Source: Roseovarius gahaiensis (GTDB lineage Bacteria; Pseudomonadota; Alphaproteobacteria; Rhodobacterales; Rhodobacteraceae). From it: 41,524 nt of DNA. The stretch is from contig NZ_JAAORB010000026.1 in the NCBI RefSeq assembly GCF_011601345.1, positions 1 through 41,524 of the forward strand, written 5' to 3'. Each line of letters opens with the position of its first letter. Position 1 is the stretch's first letter. The notes beneath the pieces are model-generated. The model was given only the letters and a program-made list of their open reading frames with translations, did not search any database and was not told the origin of the DNA. Made by a program: the position numbers and the translations under genes. Below are positions 16,457 through 25,460 of the stretch, piece by piece.

Positions 16457-17854
16457 ATGTCGCTGATCACCAATCACATGCCCACGGCAGAATTGCAGGC
16501 GCTGGATGCGGCGCATCATATGCACCCCTTTACCCACGGCAATGATCTGAGCCAACGCGGGGCACGCGTCATCACGCGCGCCAAAGGCGTCACGCTGACC
16601 GACAGCGAGGGCAACGAGATTTTGGATGCCATGGCAGGGCTGTGGTGCGTGAATGTCGGCTATGGCCGGGATGAACTGGCCGAGGCCGCCGCGCGTCAAA
16701 TGAAAGAACTGCCCTATTACAACACCTTCTTCATGACGACCCATGTGCCCGCCATTGCCTTGGCCGACAAGCTTGCACAATTGGCGCCGTATGATCTGAA
16801 CCATGTGTTCTATGCCGGATCAGGGTCGGAAGCGAATGACACCAACCTGCGGATGGTGCGCACGTATTGGGCGCAAAAGGGCAAGCCAGACAAGAAGATC
16901 GTGGTCAGCCGTAAGAACGCCTATCACGGGTCCAGCGTGGGCAGCGCCAGCCTTGGCGGCATGTCGGGCATGCATGCGCAGGGCGGATTGCCGATTCCGG
17001 ATATTCACCACATCAACCAGCCGAACTGGTGGGCCGAAGGTGGCGACATGACGCCCGAAGAGTTCGGACTTGCCCGTGCGCAAGAACTGGAACAGGCCAT
17101 TCACGATCTGGGCGAAGACAAGGTTGCCGCCTTTATCGCCGAGCCGATCCAAGGGGCAGGCGGTGTGATTGTGCCGCCCGAAACGTATTGGCCCGAGATC
17201 CAGCGCATATGCGACAAATATGAAATTCTGCTGATCGCAGACGAGGTGATCTGCGGCTTTGGCCGGACCGGCAACTGGTTTGGGTCGCAAACCTACAACA
17301 TCCGCCCGCACATCATGACCATCGCCAAGGGGCTCAGCTCGGGCTATGCGCCGATTGGTGGCTCGTTGGTGTGTGACGAGGTGGCTGAGGTGATGAATAA
17401 TTGCGAGTTTGCACACGGCTACACCTATTCGGGCCACCCGGTCTCCTGTGCGGTGGCATTGGAAAACCTGCGCATTCTGGAAGAAGAAGGTATCGTTGAC
17501 CGTGTCGGCGCAGAAACCGCGCCTTATTTGAAAGACAAGTGGCAGTCATTGACCAATCACCCGTTGGTCGGCGAGGCCCAGATCGTGGGCATGATGGGCT
17601 CGATCGCGCTGACACCGCACAAAGAAAGCCGCGCCGCCTTTGCCTCCGATGCAGGGACAGCCGGTTTGATCTGCCGTGAGGCCTGTTTTGGCAACAATCT
17701 GGTGATGCGCCATGTCGGCGACCGGATGGTGATCTCACCGCCGCTGGTGATCTCGAAATCCGAGATCGACACGTTGATGGACCGTGCTTGGACGTCCTTG
17801 GATCAGGCCCACCAGCGTTTGACCGACGAGGGATTGATGAAGGCGACCAGCTAA
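16457..17854 (+). CDS. spuC: Putrescine/omega-amino-acid:pyruvate aminotransferase (class III)
   Basis: PLP-dependent class-III transaminase of 465 residues, close in length and motifs to SpuC putrescine:pyruvate aminotransferase. Key blocks are AGLWCVNVGYG at 60-70, FYAGSGSEANDTN at 118-130, the PLP-ring Asp262 in ADEVICGFGRTG, and the Schiff-base Lys291 in IMTIAKGLSSGYAP. It would convert putrescine plus pyruvate to 4-aminobutanal and alanine. The position beside the putrescine importer and GntR gene supports this over other omega-amino substrates. The ATG at 16457 follows AAAGG; a TTG at 16442 would add five residues. A strong terminator follows. Confidence 0.85.
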   Translation: MSLITNHMPTAELQALDAAHHMHPFTHGNDLSQRGARVITRAKGVTLTDSEGNEILDAMAGLWCVNVGYGRDELAEAAARQMKELPYYNTFFMTTHVPAIALADKLAQLAPYDLNHVFYAGSGSEANDTNLRMVRTYWAQKGKPDKKIVVSRKNAYHGSSVGSASLGGMSGMHAQGGLPIPDIHHINQPNWWAEGGDMTPEEFGLARAQELEQAIHDLGEDKVAAFIAEPIQGAGGVIVPPETYWPEIQRICDKYEILLIADEVICGFGRTGNWFGSQTYNIRPHIMTIAKGLSSGYAPIGGSLVCDEVAEVMNNCEFAHGYTYSGHPVSCAVALENLRILEEEGIVDRVGAETAPYLKDKWQSLTNHPLVGEAQIVGMMGSIALTPHKESRAAFASDAGTAGLICREACFGNNLVMRHVGDRMVISPPLVISKSEIDTLMDRAWTSLDQAHQRLTDEGLMKATS

Positions 17855-17877
17855 ACGCCCGTCATTGCCCAGCTTCG

Positions 17878-17906
17878 AAAGCCGCCTCTTATTTGAGGCG
17901 GCTTTT
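17878..17906 (+). terminator. Rho-independent terminator shared by convergent genes
   Basis: AAAGCCGCCTC (17878-17888) pairs with GAGGCGGCTTT (17895-17905), an 11-bp perfect stem with loop TTATTT, followed by a further T. It ends the aminotransferase transcript. The rmlA stop codon lies in the loop and the last rmlA codons (KSRLK) form one arm, so the element is shared between two convergent genes and may stop transcription in both directions. Confidence 0.9.
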
Positions 17907-18761
17907 CAAATACCGGCCATAATCGTTCTTTTTGAACATATCGGCGCGCTCGCTTAGGGCATCGCCGGTCATCCAGCCCTTGTCATAGGCGATTTCGTCC
18001 AGACAGCCGGTTTGCAAGCCCTGCCTTTTTTCCAGCGTGCGCACGAAATTTCCTGCATCCAGAAGGCTGCCATGCGTGCCGGTATCCAGCCACGCATAGC
18101 CACGCCCCATGCGTTTGACCGTCAGTTTGCCTGCGTGCAGGTACATTTCAAGCAGCGTGGTTATCTCAAGCTCGCCGCGGTCAGACGGTTTGACATCGCG
18201 GGCCAGTTTCGGCGCGTCGCCATCCAAGAAATACAATCCAGTCACAGCATAGTTTGAGGGCGGCACATCGGGCTTTTCGATAATCTGTTGCGCGCGCCCT
18301 TCGGCATCAAAGCTGACGACGCCATAGCGTTCGGGATCGGACACGTGATAGCCAAACACCGTGCCGCCGGTTGTTTGCGTGTCTGCATCGGCCAGCAGTT
18401 CCGGCAGGCCATGCCCGAAAAAGATGTTGTCGCCCAAAACCATGGCAGATGGCGCGCCATCAAGGAAATCCTCGGCCAGAATATAGGCCTGCGCCAGCCC
18501 ATCGGGCGAGTCTTGCACGATGTAGGTCAGCGAAATACCCCATTGGCTGCCATCGCCCAAGGTCCGTTGAAACTGTGCTTGATCTTCCGGGGTGGTGATC
18601 ATCGCGATGTCGCGGATGCCGCCCAGCATCAACACGGAAATCGGGTAGTAGATCATCGGCTTGTCGTAGATCGGCAATAGCTGCTTCGACACACCCATGG
18701 TGATCGGATAAAGCCGCGTGCCGGACCCGCCGGCCAGAATGATACCTTTGCGTTGGGTCAT
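17889..18761 (-). CDS. rmlA: Glucose-1-phosphate thymidylyltransferase
   Basis: First step of dTDP-L-rhamnose synthesis: dTTP plus glucose-1-P gives dTDP-glucose. The 290 residues match RmlA/RfbA. The nucleotide-binding loop is GIILAGGSGTRLYPITMGVS at 6-25, and LPIYDKPMIYYPISVLM follows. The catalytic-domain blocks VLGDNIFFGHGL and EKPDVPPSNYAVTGLYFLD are present. The start overlaps the rmlD stop by four bases. It is last in the rml operon here. Confidence 0.97.
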   Translation of the reverse strand: MTQRKGIILAGGSGTRLYPITMGVSKQLLPIYDKPMIYYPISVLMLGGIRDIAMITTPEDQAQFQRTLGDGSQWGISLTYIVQDSPDGLAQAYILAEDFLDGAPSAMVLGDNIFFGHGLPELLADADTQTTGGTVFGYHVSDPERYGVVSFDAEGRAQQIIEKPDVPPSNYAVTGLYFLDGDAPKLARDVKPSDRGELEITTLLEMYLHAGKLTVKRMGRGYAWLDTGTHGSLLDAGNFVRTLEKRQGLQTGCLDEIAYDKGWMTGDALSERADMFKKNDYGRYLKSRLK

Positions 18762-19615
18762 GCTTTGGATACTCCCAAGTCTGTCAAAACCGCTTCAAGA
18801 CCAGCGCGCCAATCGGGCCGTGTAATACCAAAAACAGTCTCTGTTTCGCTGCAGTCCAGACGCGAATTCAAGGGTCTGGCTGCGGGTGTTGGATAATCGG
18901 CTGTTGCAATGCCGCTGACCGCGACCTCGCGACCGGCCAAATCAAAGATCGCTTCAGCGAACTCTTTCCAACTGGCATCCGGTGCGCCGGAGAAGTGATA
19001 GATACCCGCTGTGGCCCTTTTGGCCTGAAGTTGGTCTGCAATGGTCAGGCAGGCCGCGGCGATATCGGCAGCCGCTGTTGGCCCGCCAATTTGATCGTCC
19101 ACGATATTCAGCGCGTCGCGGCTTTCTGACAGGCGCAGCATGGTTTTGACAAAATTAGCGCCATGCGCCGAAAACACCCAGCTTGTGCGCAGGATGGCAA
19201 ACGTGCCGCCAGCTTGCGCAATCGCTAGTTCGCCCGCCAATTTGCTGCGGCCATATGCGTTTTGCGGTGCAACCGGGTCTGATACGGAATGCGGATCGGT
19301 GCCGCCGCCATCAAATACATAATCGGTTGAGATATGAACGAACGGGATATCAAGATCGGCACAGGCATGCGCCATGGCCGCCGGTGCGATGGCGTTGATC
19401 TGATGCGCCAGCTCTTCTTCCTCTTCCGCGCGATCAACGGCCGTATAGGCGGCTGCGTTGATCACAACCTTGGGCGCGTGTTTTCGGATCGCATCCACGC
19501 AGGCCGCCGGATCGGTCAGATCAGCCTGATCGCGACCCAAAAAGCTGGCATCCGGTGCCAACCGAGACAGTTCCGTGGCCACTTGGCCAGTTTTGCCGAA
19601 GATTAGAATTGTCAT
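18758..19615 (-). CDS. rmlD: dTDP-4-dehydrorhamnose reductase
   Basis: Last step of dTDP-L-rhamnose synthesis: NAD(P)H reduction of dTDP-4-keto-rhamnose. The 285-residue SDR-type protein has the N-terminal ILIFGKTGQVATEL nucleotide motif, VINAAAYTAVDRAEEEE, STDYVFDG and the catalytic pair in NAYGRSKLAGE (Tyr-x3-Lys). Its start is separated by 36 bp from the upstream GT17 gene, unlike the tight overlaps elsewhere in the operon. The stop overlaps the rmlA start. Confidence 0.97.
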   Translation of the reverse strand: MTILIFGKTGQVATELSRLAPDASFLGRDQADLTDPAACVDAIRKHAPKVVINAAAYTAVDRAEEEEELAHQINAIAPAAMAHACADLDIPFVHISTDYVFDGGGTDPHSVSDPVAPQNAYGRSKLAGELAIAQAGGTFAILRTSWVFSAHGANFVKTMLRLSESRDALNIVDDQIGGPTAAADIAAACLTIADQLQAKRATAGIYHFSGAPDASWKEFAEAIFDLAGREVAVSGIATADYPTPAARPLNSRLDCSETETVFGITRPDWRAGLEAVLTDLGVSKA

Positions 19616-19651
19616 CAGTTAAGACCTTTTCTTTGGCTCTTTGAATGCCGC

Positions 19652-20422
19652 TTACGGAGTTACCAGAAAGTCTGCATACGCGTCGGAATTTTCTCGAATG
19701 AAGCGGGGAAAGCTTGCATCAAGGGGGACTGCTTTAAGGTCTCCCTGCTGCTTGCGGTCAAAAAGATCAGCGCGCCTTTGGATGCGCGCCGAGATTTTCT
19801 TAGGATCGTTGAAATTGGATTTATTTAATTCTTGATGAGAGAATGCCGAGATCTTCTCGGATATAGCCTCTGGTGGCATCACGTAACTAAAGTGCCAACC
19901 GGCCTCTTTGATAATCGGCCTCAGGGGCATGCCTCTCGCCATCTGAGGTGAAACGGGAAGATTGCGAAACAGGCAGGCAGACGGCTTGGTCCAACGCCCT
20001 TTGTAGAGGTTGAAATAATAGTAGTAGAAGCTTTGGTCTAAAGCGTTGATATCGTCGTTTGAGACTCCCTCTTCAATTCTGTCGACGTTGGGAATCTCGT
20101 CGATATCTAAAAACATTACGATATCAGATTCATGAGACTGGTCGAGCCCGCGCGATACTGCGTTGCGTTGATAAGCCTCTTTTATCCATGGATTGGGGTT
20201 GCTGGGCATATCGTCGACTTCAATCACGTCAACACGATTGGCGATGTCAGAGTGGTGCTCTTCAATCCATGCCTTGAGTTTGAATTCTTTGGAATGGCCT
20301 GAGAACGTCGAATTGGCTTCTGTGATTACAAATTTATCCACTTTGTTTTTGAGAATGCCAAATCTTAAATCCAGCATCATGAATTCATTGTGAAAAAGCG
20401 TGCAGTCAATGATTTTGGCCAT
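19652..20422 (-). CDS. GT17-family (N-acetylglucosaminyltransferase-like) glycosyltransferase
   Basis: A 256-residue predicted glycosyltransferase resembling family GT17, whose eukaryotic member is the bisecting GlcNAc-transferase MGAT3. Family landmarks are IIDCTLFHNEFMMLDLRFGI at 4-23, VDKFVITEANSTFSG at about 28-42 and the metal-binding VMFLDIDEIP near 107-116. The C-terminal block has WHFSYVMPPEAISEKI. No signal peptide or membrane helix is seen, so it is likely cytoplasmic. It lies between rmlB and rmlD on the same strand with short gaps, so it is probably co-transcribed. It is visibly richer in A+T and in Lys/Asn/Ser codons than its neighbours, suggesting acquisition by transfer. Acceptor and donor are unknown. 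Confidence 0.8.
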   Translation of the reverse strand: MAKIIDCTLFHNEFMMLDLRFGILKNKVDKFVITEANSTFSGHSKEFKLKAWIEEHHSDIANRVDVIEVDDMPSNPNPWIKEAYQRNAVSRGLDQSHESDIVMFLDIDEIPNVDRIEEGVSNDDINALDQSFYYYYFNLYKGRWTKPSACLFRNLPVSPQMARGMPLRPIIKEAGWHFSYVMPPEAISEKISAFSHQELNKSNFNDPKKISARIQRRADLFDRKQQGDLKAVPLDASFPRFIRENSDAYADFLVTP

Positions 20423-20428
20423 TTATTC

Positions 20429-21469
20429 TCACCCACTTCCCACCCGTGTGCCGACACCTTCCAAATTCAGCAAAGGCTGCCACCAGTCAGCGTTGTCGAG
20501 ATACCATTGCACGGTCTTTTCCAGACCCTGTTCCACGGTAACTGAAGGTGTCCAGCCCAATTCCGACATGATGCGGTCGGGGTCGATGGCATAGCGGGCA
20601 TCGTGGCCCGGACGGTCGGTGACAAAGGTGATCTGGTTGCGGTAGCTGCCGTTGTCGCGCGGGCGCTTGTCGTCAAGAATATCGCAGATCGCATGTACAA
20701 GGTCGATGTTGCGCCGTTCGTTATGGCCGCCCACGTTATAGCTGCGCCCCGGTTCGCCCTTTTGCACCGCCAGCAGCAGCGCATCGGCGTGATCTTCGAC
20801 ATAAAGCCAATCGCGCACATTCAGGCCTTGGCCGTAAATTGGCAGATCCTTGCCATGCAGCGCGTTCAGGATGACCTTGGGGATCAGTTTTTCAGGGAAA
20901 TGGTAGGGGCCGTAATTGTTGGAACAATTGGTCAGCACCACGGGTAGGCCATAGGTATGAAACCACGCTCGCACCAGATGATCGGATGAAGCCTTGGAGG
21001 CGGAATAGGGGCTGCGCGGGTCATAGGGTGTGTCTTCGGTAAACAGCCCCTCATCGCCCAAGGATCCATACACTTCGTCGGTCGAGATATGATGAAAGCG
21101 AAACGTCTCAGGCCGGCCATTGGCGGCCCATTGGGCGCGGGCGGCCTCAAGCATGTTGTAAGTGCCGGTGATGTTGGTTTCGATAAAGTCACCCGGCCCG
21201 TCGATGGAGCGGTCGACATGCGATTCCGCCGCCAGATGCATGACCGCATCGGGGTTGTGTGCCTCGAAAACCCGCGTCAGGGCCGCACGGTCGCGAATAT
21301 CGGCCTGTTCAAACGCGTAGTTCGGATGATCCGCAACGCTGGCCACGTTTTCCAACCGCCCGGCATAGGTGAGAGAATCAAGATTGATCACCTGATGTCC
21401 GCGCTCAATCGCCAGCCGAACCACCGCTGAGCCGATAAAGCCCGCACCACCTGTGACAAGAATTTTCAT
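20429..21469 (-). CDS. rmlB: dTDP-glucose 4,6-dehydratase
   Basis: Second step of dTDP-rhamnose synthesis: NAD-dependent dehydration of dTDP-glucose to the 4-keto-6-deoxy sugar. The extended-SDR protein of 346 residues has [19 protein letters not shown] at 3-21, the [13 protein letters not shown] block, the catalytic [10 protein letters not shown], and [15 protein letters not shown] with the Tyr-x3-Lys pair. [15 protein letters not shown] is the RmlB-specific continuation. Its start overlaps the rmlC stop (ATGA), and the GT17 gene follows six bases after its end. Confidence 0.97.
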   Translation of the reverse strand: MKILVTGGAGFIGSAVVRLAIERGHQVINLDSLTYAGRLENVASVADHPNYAFEQADIRDRAALTRVFEAHNPDAVMHLAAESHVDRSIDGPGDFIETNITGTYNMLEAARAQWAANGRPETFRFHHISTDEVYGSLGDEGLFTEDTPYDPRSPYSASKASSDHLVRAWFHTYGLPVVLTNCSNNYGPYHFPEKLIPKVILNALHGKDLPIYGQGLNVRDWLYVEDHADALLLAVQKGEPGRSYNVGGHNERRNIDLVHAICDILDDKRPRDNGSYRNQITFVTDRPGHDARYAIDPDRIMSELGWTPSVTVEQGLEKTVQWYLDNADWWQPLLNLEGVGTRVGSG

Positions 21470-22032
21470 GAACGCTCTCCGTAGGTGAAAGGGCTGTCAA
21501 ACTGGGCCATCAGGGGGGCGTTTGCGTCTTTGTCGGACAGGATGGCATCACCGCTGAGGCCCCAATCAATCGCAAGATCGGGGTCATCAAACCGAACGGC
21601 ACCATCACATTCAGGCGCGTAGTAATCCGAGCATTTATAGATGATCTCGGTCTCGGGATCGCGGGTGGCGAACCCATGCAAGAACCCTTCGGGAATCAGC
21701 AATTGCAGACCGTTTTCAAAGCTCAGCTCATAGCCCACCCATTGCCCAAAGGTCGGGCTGCCTTTGCGGATGTCCACGGCCACGTCAAAAAGTCGTCCGC
21801 GGCCACAGCGCACCAATTTGGCTTGCGCGTGGGGCGGTGACTGAAAATGTAGCCCGCGCACGGTGTTGACCGCCGCTGAAACCGAATGATTGTCTTGCAC
21901 GAAATCCGTGTCGATCCCGTGCTCGGACAACGTTTTGCGATTCCAGCTTTCCGAGAAAAATCCCCGGTCGTCGCCAAAGCGGCGCGGCTCAAGCAGTAGA
22001 ACGCCGGGCAGTTTTGTTTGCGTAACTTTCAA
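21466..22032 (-). CDS. rmlC: dTDP-4-dehydrorhamnose 3,5-epimerase
   Basis: Third step of dTDP-rhamnose synthesis, epimerising C3 and C5 of the keto sugar. The cupin protein has 188 residues. Blocks in order are [47 protein letters not shown] with the catalytic-region His62, and [14 protein letters not shown]. It is the first gene of the operon rmlC-rmlB-GT17-rmlD-rmlA; the promoter should lie in the 98-bp gap behind doeA. Confidence 0.97.
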   Translation of the reverse strand: MKVTQTKLPGVLLLEPRRFGDDRGFFSESWNRKTLSEHGIDTDFVQDNHSVSAAVNTVRGLHFQSPPHAQAKLVRCGRGRLFDVAVDIRKGSPTFGQWVGYELSFENGLQLLIPEGFLHGFATRDPETEIIYKCSDYYAPECDGAVRFDDPDLAIDWGLSGDAILSDKDANAPLMAQFDSPFTYGERS

Positions 22033-22055
22033 AGCAGACCCTCACGGTAACAAAT

Positions 22056-22084
22056 CTGCCTGTGCCTTTAGCAAGCGCAGGCAG
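22056..22084 (-). terminator. Hairpin between doeA and rmlC
   Basis: CTGCCTGTGC (22056-22065) pairs with GCGCAGGCAG (22075-22084) apart from one G-T position, with a 9-nt loop. It lies after the doeA stop and ahead of the rmlC start on the same strand, so it may end the doeA transcript. The T-tract is weak. Confidence 0.45.
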
Positions 22085-22130
22085 GAATGTCACCGCCATT
22101 GGGGAAGGAATGTTCTATCTTTGATTGAGT

Positions 22131-23315
22131 TCAGTCTTTGATAAACATTTTACGCGGACGTTTGCAGAATGTGTCGGCCGGGCCATCCTCGGTGATGAGA
22201 ATCGATTCGGTGATCTCAAGCCCCCAATCGGCCATCCATAGCCCGGGCATGAAATGGAAGGTCATGCCCGGTTCAAGCAGGCTTTCATCCTCGGCGCGCA
22301 GGCTGATGGTGCGCTCGCCCCAATCCGGCGGATAGCTAAGGCCGATGGGATAGCCGCAGCGCGCCCCGCGTTCGATTCCGGCGCGTTCCAAAGGGGCGGC
22401 CAGTGCATGCGCGATGTCACACGCCCGGTTTCCTGCCCGTGCGGCCTCAAGCCCGGCTTCCAGCCCTTCGGCCAGTGCTTTTTCGGCATCCAGCAGGAAT
22501 TGCGGTGGTTTGCCCAGAAACAGGGTTCGGCAAAGCGGCGCATGATACCGCCGGTAGCACCCAGAAATTTCAAAGAATGTCGCCTCACCGGTGACGAAAT
22601 CCCGCCCATCCCATGTCAGGTGCGGTGCGGCTGCGTCAGACCCTGACGGCAACAGCGGCACAATCGCAGGGTAATCACCCCACGCCCCGTCAACGCCCCG
22701 AAGACCATCGCGGAAAATTTCGGCCACAACCTCGTTTTTCGGCACACCCGGCTCAACCCTTTCGATCAGCCCATCGACGATCTTTTCCGAGATTGCCGCC
22801 GCCTTTCGGATGAAGGCCAGCTCTTCATCAGATTTGACCCCACGCTGCCAGTTGACCAGCGCAGTGGCATCCACAAATGTTGCGTCGGGCAGTTCGGCCT
22901 GCAACACCGCAAAAGCCTTGGCCGAGAAATAGTAGTTGTCCATCTCGACGCCGATACGCTTGTTTTGCACGCCCATGCCGCGCAGGCGTTCGGCGAGATC
23001 TTGCATCGGGTGGCGTTCGGTGGACTGCACGTAATTGTCGGCATACCCCATGACCCTGTCATCGGTCATCCACACCGTGCGCACGCCGCCATTGGCATCC
23101 TGATTGCGGCCCCACCAGACCGGATCGGCATCGGGCAAGACGATCACACCCTGATGCACATAGAATGACCACCCATCATAGCCGGTCAGCCAGTTCTGGT
23201 TTGACGGGTCGGTGGTAAACAAAACGTCTATGCCCGCAGTGTCCATCGCGGTGCGTGTTTTGGTCAAACGGCGCTGAAATTCAGCATCTGAGAACGGAAG
23301 ATTCTTTTCGATCAT
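22131..23315 (-). CDS. doeA: Ectoine hydrolase (M24-peptidase fold)
   Basis: Predicted cytoplasmic enzyme opening the ectoine ring to N-acetyl-L-2,4-diaminobutyrate. It belongs to the creatinase/prolidase-like (pita-bread) fold also called EutD. The 394 residues fit the family. Diagnostic blocks shared with DoeA are NWLTGYDGWSFYVHQGVIVL, VWWGRNQDANGGVRTVWM, VEMDNYYFSAKAF, GDYPAIVPLLPSGSDAAAPH and GLSYPPDWGERTISLR. The ATG at 23315 (MIEKNLPFSD) is chosen from family start position; the frame stays open to 23414. It diverges from eutB-eutC-asnC across a spacer with repeated ACGGTC motifs. Its usual partner deacetylase DoeB/EutE is not in the window. Confidence 0.9.
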   Translation of the reverse strand: MIEKNLPFSDAEFQRRLTKTRTAMDTAGIDVLFTTDPSNQNWLTGYDGWSFYVHQGVIVLPDADPVWWGRNQDANGGVRTVWMTDDRVMGYADNYVQSTERHPMQDLAERLRGMGVQNKRIGVEMDNYYFSAKAFAVLQAELPDATFVDATALVNWQRGVKSDEELAFIRKAAAISEKIVDGLIERVEPGVPKNEVVAEIFRDGLRGVDGAWGDYPAIVPLLPSGSDAAAPHLTWDGRDFVTGEATFFEISGCYRRYHAPLCRTLFLGKPPQFLLDAEKALAEGLEAGLEAARAGNRACDIAHALAAPLERAGIERGARCGYPIGLSYPPDWGERTISLRAEDESLLEPGMTFHFMPGLWMADWGLEITESILITEDGPADTFCKRPRKMFIKD

Positions 23316-23330
23316 GGTGTTACCTATAAT

Positions 23331-23358
23331 AGACGGTCTAAACCGCCTTACGGTCGAA
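23331..23358. promoter_or_regulatory. Repeated ACGGTC motifs in the doeA/eutB divergent promoter
   Basis: ACGGTC occurs at 23333-23338 (within AGACGGTCTAAAC) and again at 23350-23355 (within ACGGTCGAAAT), 17 bp apart, just upstream of doeA. The same motif in the opposite orientation (TTCGACCGTCT) lies at 25941-25951 between asnC and the aldehyde dehydrogenase gene. Proposed operator for the local AsnC/Lrp regulator or another ectoine-responsive factor. No binding data can be read here. Confidence 0.4.
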
Positions 23359-23476
23359 ATCGGCAGGACGCCCCAAGGAAAACGGCAGGTGGTGTCGTTT
23401 TTAGGAAATTCCATGTCGCCCAGTTGACGATAGCCTGCGCCAAGGCAAAGCTGTGTTCAATCTTTGGAGTGTCCCG

Positions 23477-24478
23477 ATGCAACCGACGCTGGCCGATATT
23501 CACGCCGCTGCCAACACGATCCGCGGGGTGGCGGATGGCACGCCCTTGGTGCCGTCACCTTTCATGAGCGATCAATCCGGGGCCGAGTTTCTGCTAAAGC
23601 TGGAAAACATGCAGCCCATCGGCGCGTTCAAACTGCGCGGTGCGTTGAACGCGGTGGCGGCTGTGGCGGAGGCCGCTGGTGTGACCTGCTGTTCAACCGG
23701 CAATCACGGGCGCGGCGTAGCTTATGCTGCGCGGGCGCGCGGGATACGCGCGGTTGTCTGCATGTCTGAACTGGTGCCACAGGCCAAGGTGGACGGCATC
23801 CGCGCCCTTGGTGCTGAGGTGCAAATTAAGGGCCAAAGCCAAGATGACGCCTTGGCCGAATCCCGTCGGCTTTTTCGCGATGAGGGGTTGGTTGAAATTT
23901 CGCCGTTTGACGATCCCTTGGTCATCGCGGGGCAGGGCACGATTGGTTTGGAAATACTGGCCGCACGGCCCGATGTGACGACCCTTCTGGTGCCATTGTC
24001 GGGTGGCGGGCTGGCCGCTGGTGTCGCTTTGGCCGCCAAGGCGATCAACCCGGCAATCCGCGTGATCGGCATCAGTATGGACCGGGGAGCGGCTATGCAT
24101 GAAAGCATTAAGGCCGGTCATCCGGTTGAGGTGCAGGAACTGCCCAGTCTGGCCGACTCCCTTGGCGGCGGCATTGGGCTGGACAACAGGCTAAGCTTTC
24201 CAATGTGCCGCGATTTGCTGGACCAGATCGTGCTGGTGACCGAAGAACAGATTTATCACGCCATGCAGGTGCTATACTATGAAGATCGCATCGTGGCCGA
24301 GGGTGCCTGCGTGGTGGGGTTGGCGGCGGTTCTGGCGGGCAAGATCACGCTGGACGGACCGACCGCCACCATCATCACAGGCCGCAATCTGGATATGCCC
24401 ACCTTTACCCGCATCGTCACCGGGCAAGATGTGACACTGGGCGACGTCACCGTGAAGGGAAAACCCTATGACGCATGA
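23477..24478 (+). CDS. eutB: Threonine-dehydratase-like PLP enzyme of (hydroxy)ectoine utilisation
   Basis: Fold-type II PLP enzyme of 333 residues, close to EutB from hydroxyectoine catabolic clusters and to threonine dehydratases. The Schiff-base lysine is Lys52 in PIGAFKLRGALNA. CCSTGNHGRGVAYAARARG and the phosphate-binding loop VPLSGGGLAAGVAL follow. In hydroxyectoine-degrading bacteria EutB is thought to act with EutA and EutC on the hydroxylated substrate; its exact reaction is not established here. The ATG at 23477 has GGAG seven bases upstream; a GTG at 23453 is the alternative. The 3' end overlaps eutC by 11 bp. Confidence 0.83.
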   Translation: MQPTLADIHAAANTIRGVADGTPLVPSPFMSDQSGAEFLLKLENMQPIGAFKLRGALNAVAAVAEAAGVTCCSTGNHGRGVAYAARARGIRAVVCMSELVPQAKVDGIRALGAEVQIKGQSQDDALAESRRLFRDEGLVEISPFDDPLVIAGQGTIGLEILAARPDVTTLLVPLSGGGLAAGVALAAKAINPAIRVIGISMDRGAAMHESIKAGHPVEVQELPSLADSLGGGIGLDNRLSFPMCRDLLDQIVLVTEEQIYHAMQVLYYEDRIVAEGACVVGLAAVLAGKITLDGPTATIITGRNLDMPTFTRIVTGQDVTLGDVTVKGKPYDA

Positions 24479-25460
24479 CATCAAGATCGTAACCGAGGCC
24501 GAATTGCGGGGCGTTGTTGGGCTAGACCTAGACGCCGTCGATGTGGTCGAACGCGCGTTTACGGCGCTGGCCGGTGGCGATGTCGTAATGCCGCCGATCC
24601 TGTCGATGGACCTGCCCGCCGCCAATGGCGAGGTGGACGTGAAAACCGCCTATATTCCCGGCTTTGACGGTTTTGCCATCAAGGTCAGTCCCGGCTTTTT
24701 TGACAATCCGAAACTGGGGTTGCCATCGCTTAATGGGTTGATGATCCTGTTCTCGGCCAAAACCGGGATGGTGCAGGCGTTGTTTCTGGATAATGGATAT
24801 CTGACCGATTTGCGCACCGCAGCGGCAGGCGCCGTGGCGGCGCGGCATTTAGCGCCCGAGGTGGTGGACACGGCGGGTGTGATTGGAACCGGGGTGCAGG
24901 CCCGGCTACAGATGAAGGCCGCGCATCTTGTGCGGCCCTTCAAGACGCTGCTGGTCTGGGGCCGTGATGCTGCCAAGGCGCAAGCCTGCGCTGACGATCT
25001 GGCCGCCGATCTGGGTGTTGACGTGCGGGTTATGGATGATCCGTCCAAGCTGGTGTCACTGTCGCAACTGGTGGTCACAACCACCCCGGCGCGTGAACCG
25101 GTGCTAAAGGCCGAATGGCTGCACAAGGGGCTGCATATCACCGCCATGGGCTCGGATCAGGACGGCAAGAACGAGATTGATCCCCGCGCCTTGGCGGTGG
25201 CAGATCTTTACGTCGCCGACCGGGTCAGCCAGACGGAACTTCTGGGCGAGTTGCGCAGCGCCAAGCAGGCCGGTCAGTGGATGCATGGTCTCCCTGCCGA
25301 GTTGGGCAATGTGATCACCGGCGATGCGCCGGGGCGTCGCAGCGAAGACGACATCACCATTGCCGACCTGACGGGCACGGGCGCACAGGATACTGCCATT
25401 GCCAGCCATGTTTTTGCGATGTTGAAGGGCAGCGATGCCGGCACGGTGATCCACGCATGA
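24468..25460 (+). CDS. eutC: Ornithine-cyclodeaminase-like protein of (hydroxy)ectoine utilisation
   Basis: NAD(P)-dependent protein of 330 residues in the ornithine cyclodeaminase/mu-crystallin family, matching EutC. The substrate-domain block KTAYIPGFDGFAIKVSPGF is at about 60-78, LTDLRTAAAGAVAARHLAP lies near 111-129, and the Rossmann motif VIGTGVQARLQMKAA is near 137-151. ITAMGSDQDGKNEIDP is a family landmark. It sits between eutB (11-bp overlap) and asnC (ATGA overlap), so the three are translated as a unit. eutA is not visible nearby. The reaction in this organism is inferred from the neighbourhood. Confidence 0.83.
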   Translation: MTHDIKIVTEAELRGVVGLDLDAVDVVERAFTALAGGDVVMPPILSMDLPAANGEVDVKTAYIPGFDGFAIKVSPGFFDNPKLGLPSLNGLMILFSAKTGMVQALFLDNGYLTDLRTAAAGAVAARHLAPEVVDTAGVIGTGVQARLQMKAAHLVRPFKTLLVWGRDAAKAQACADDLAADLGVDVRVMDDPSKLVSLSQLVVTTTPAREPVLKAEWLHKGLHITAMGSDQDGKNEIDPRALAVADLYVADRVSQTELLGELRSAKQAGQWMHGLPAELGNVITGDAPGRRSEDDITIADLTGTGAQDTAIASHVFAMLKGSDAGTVIHA

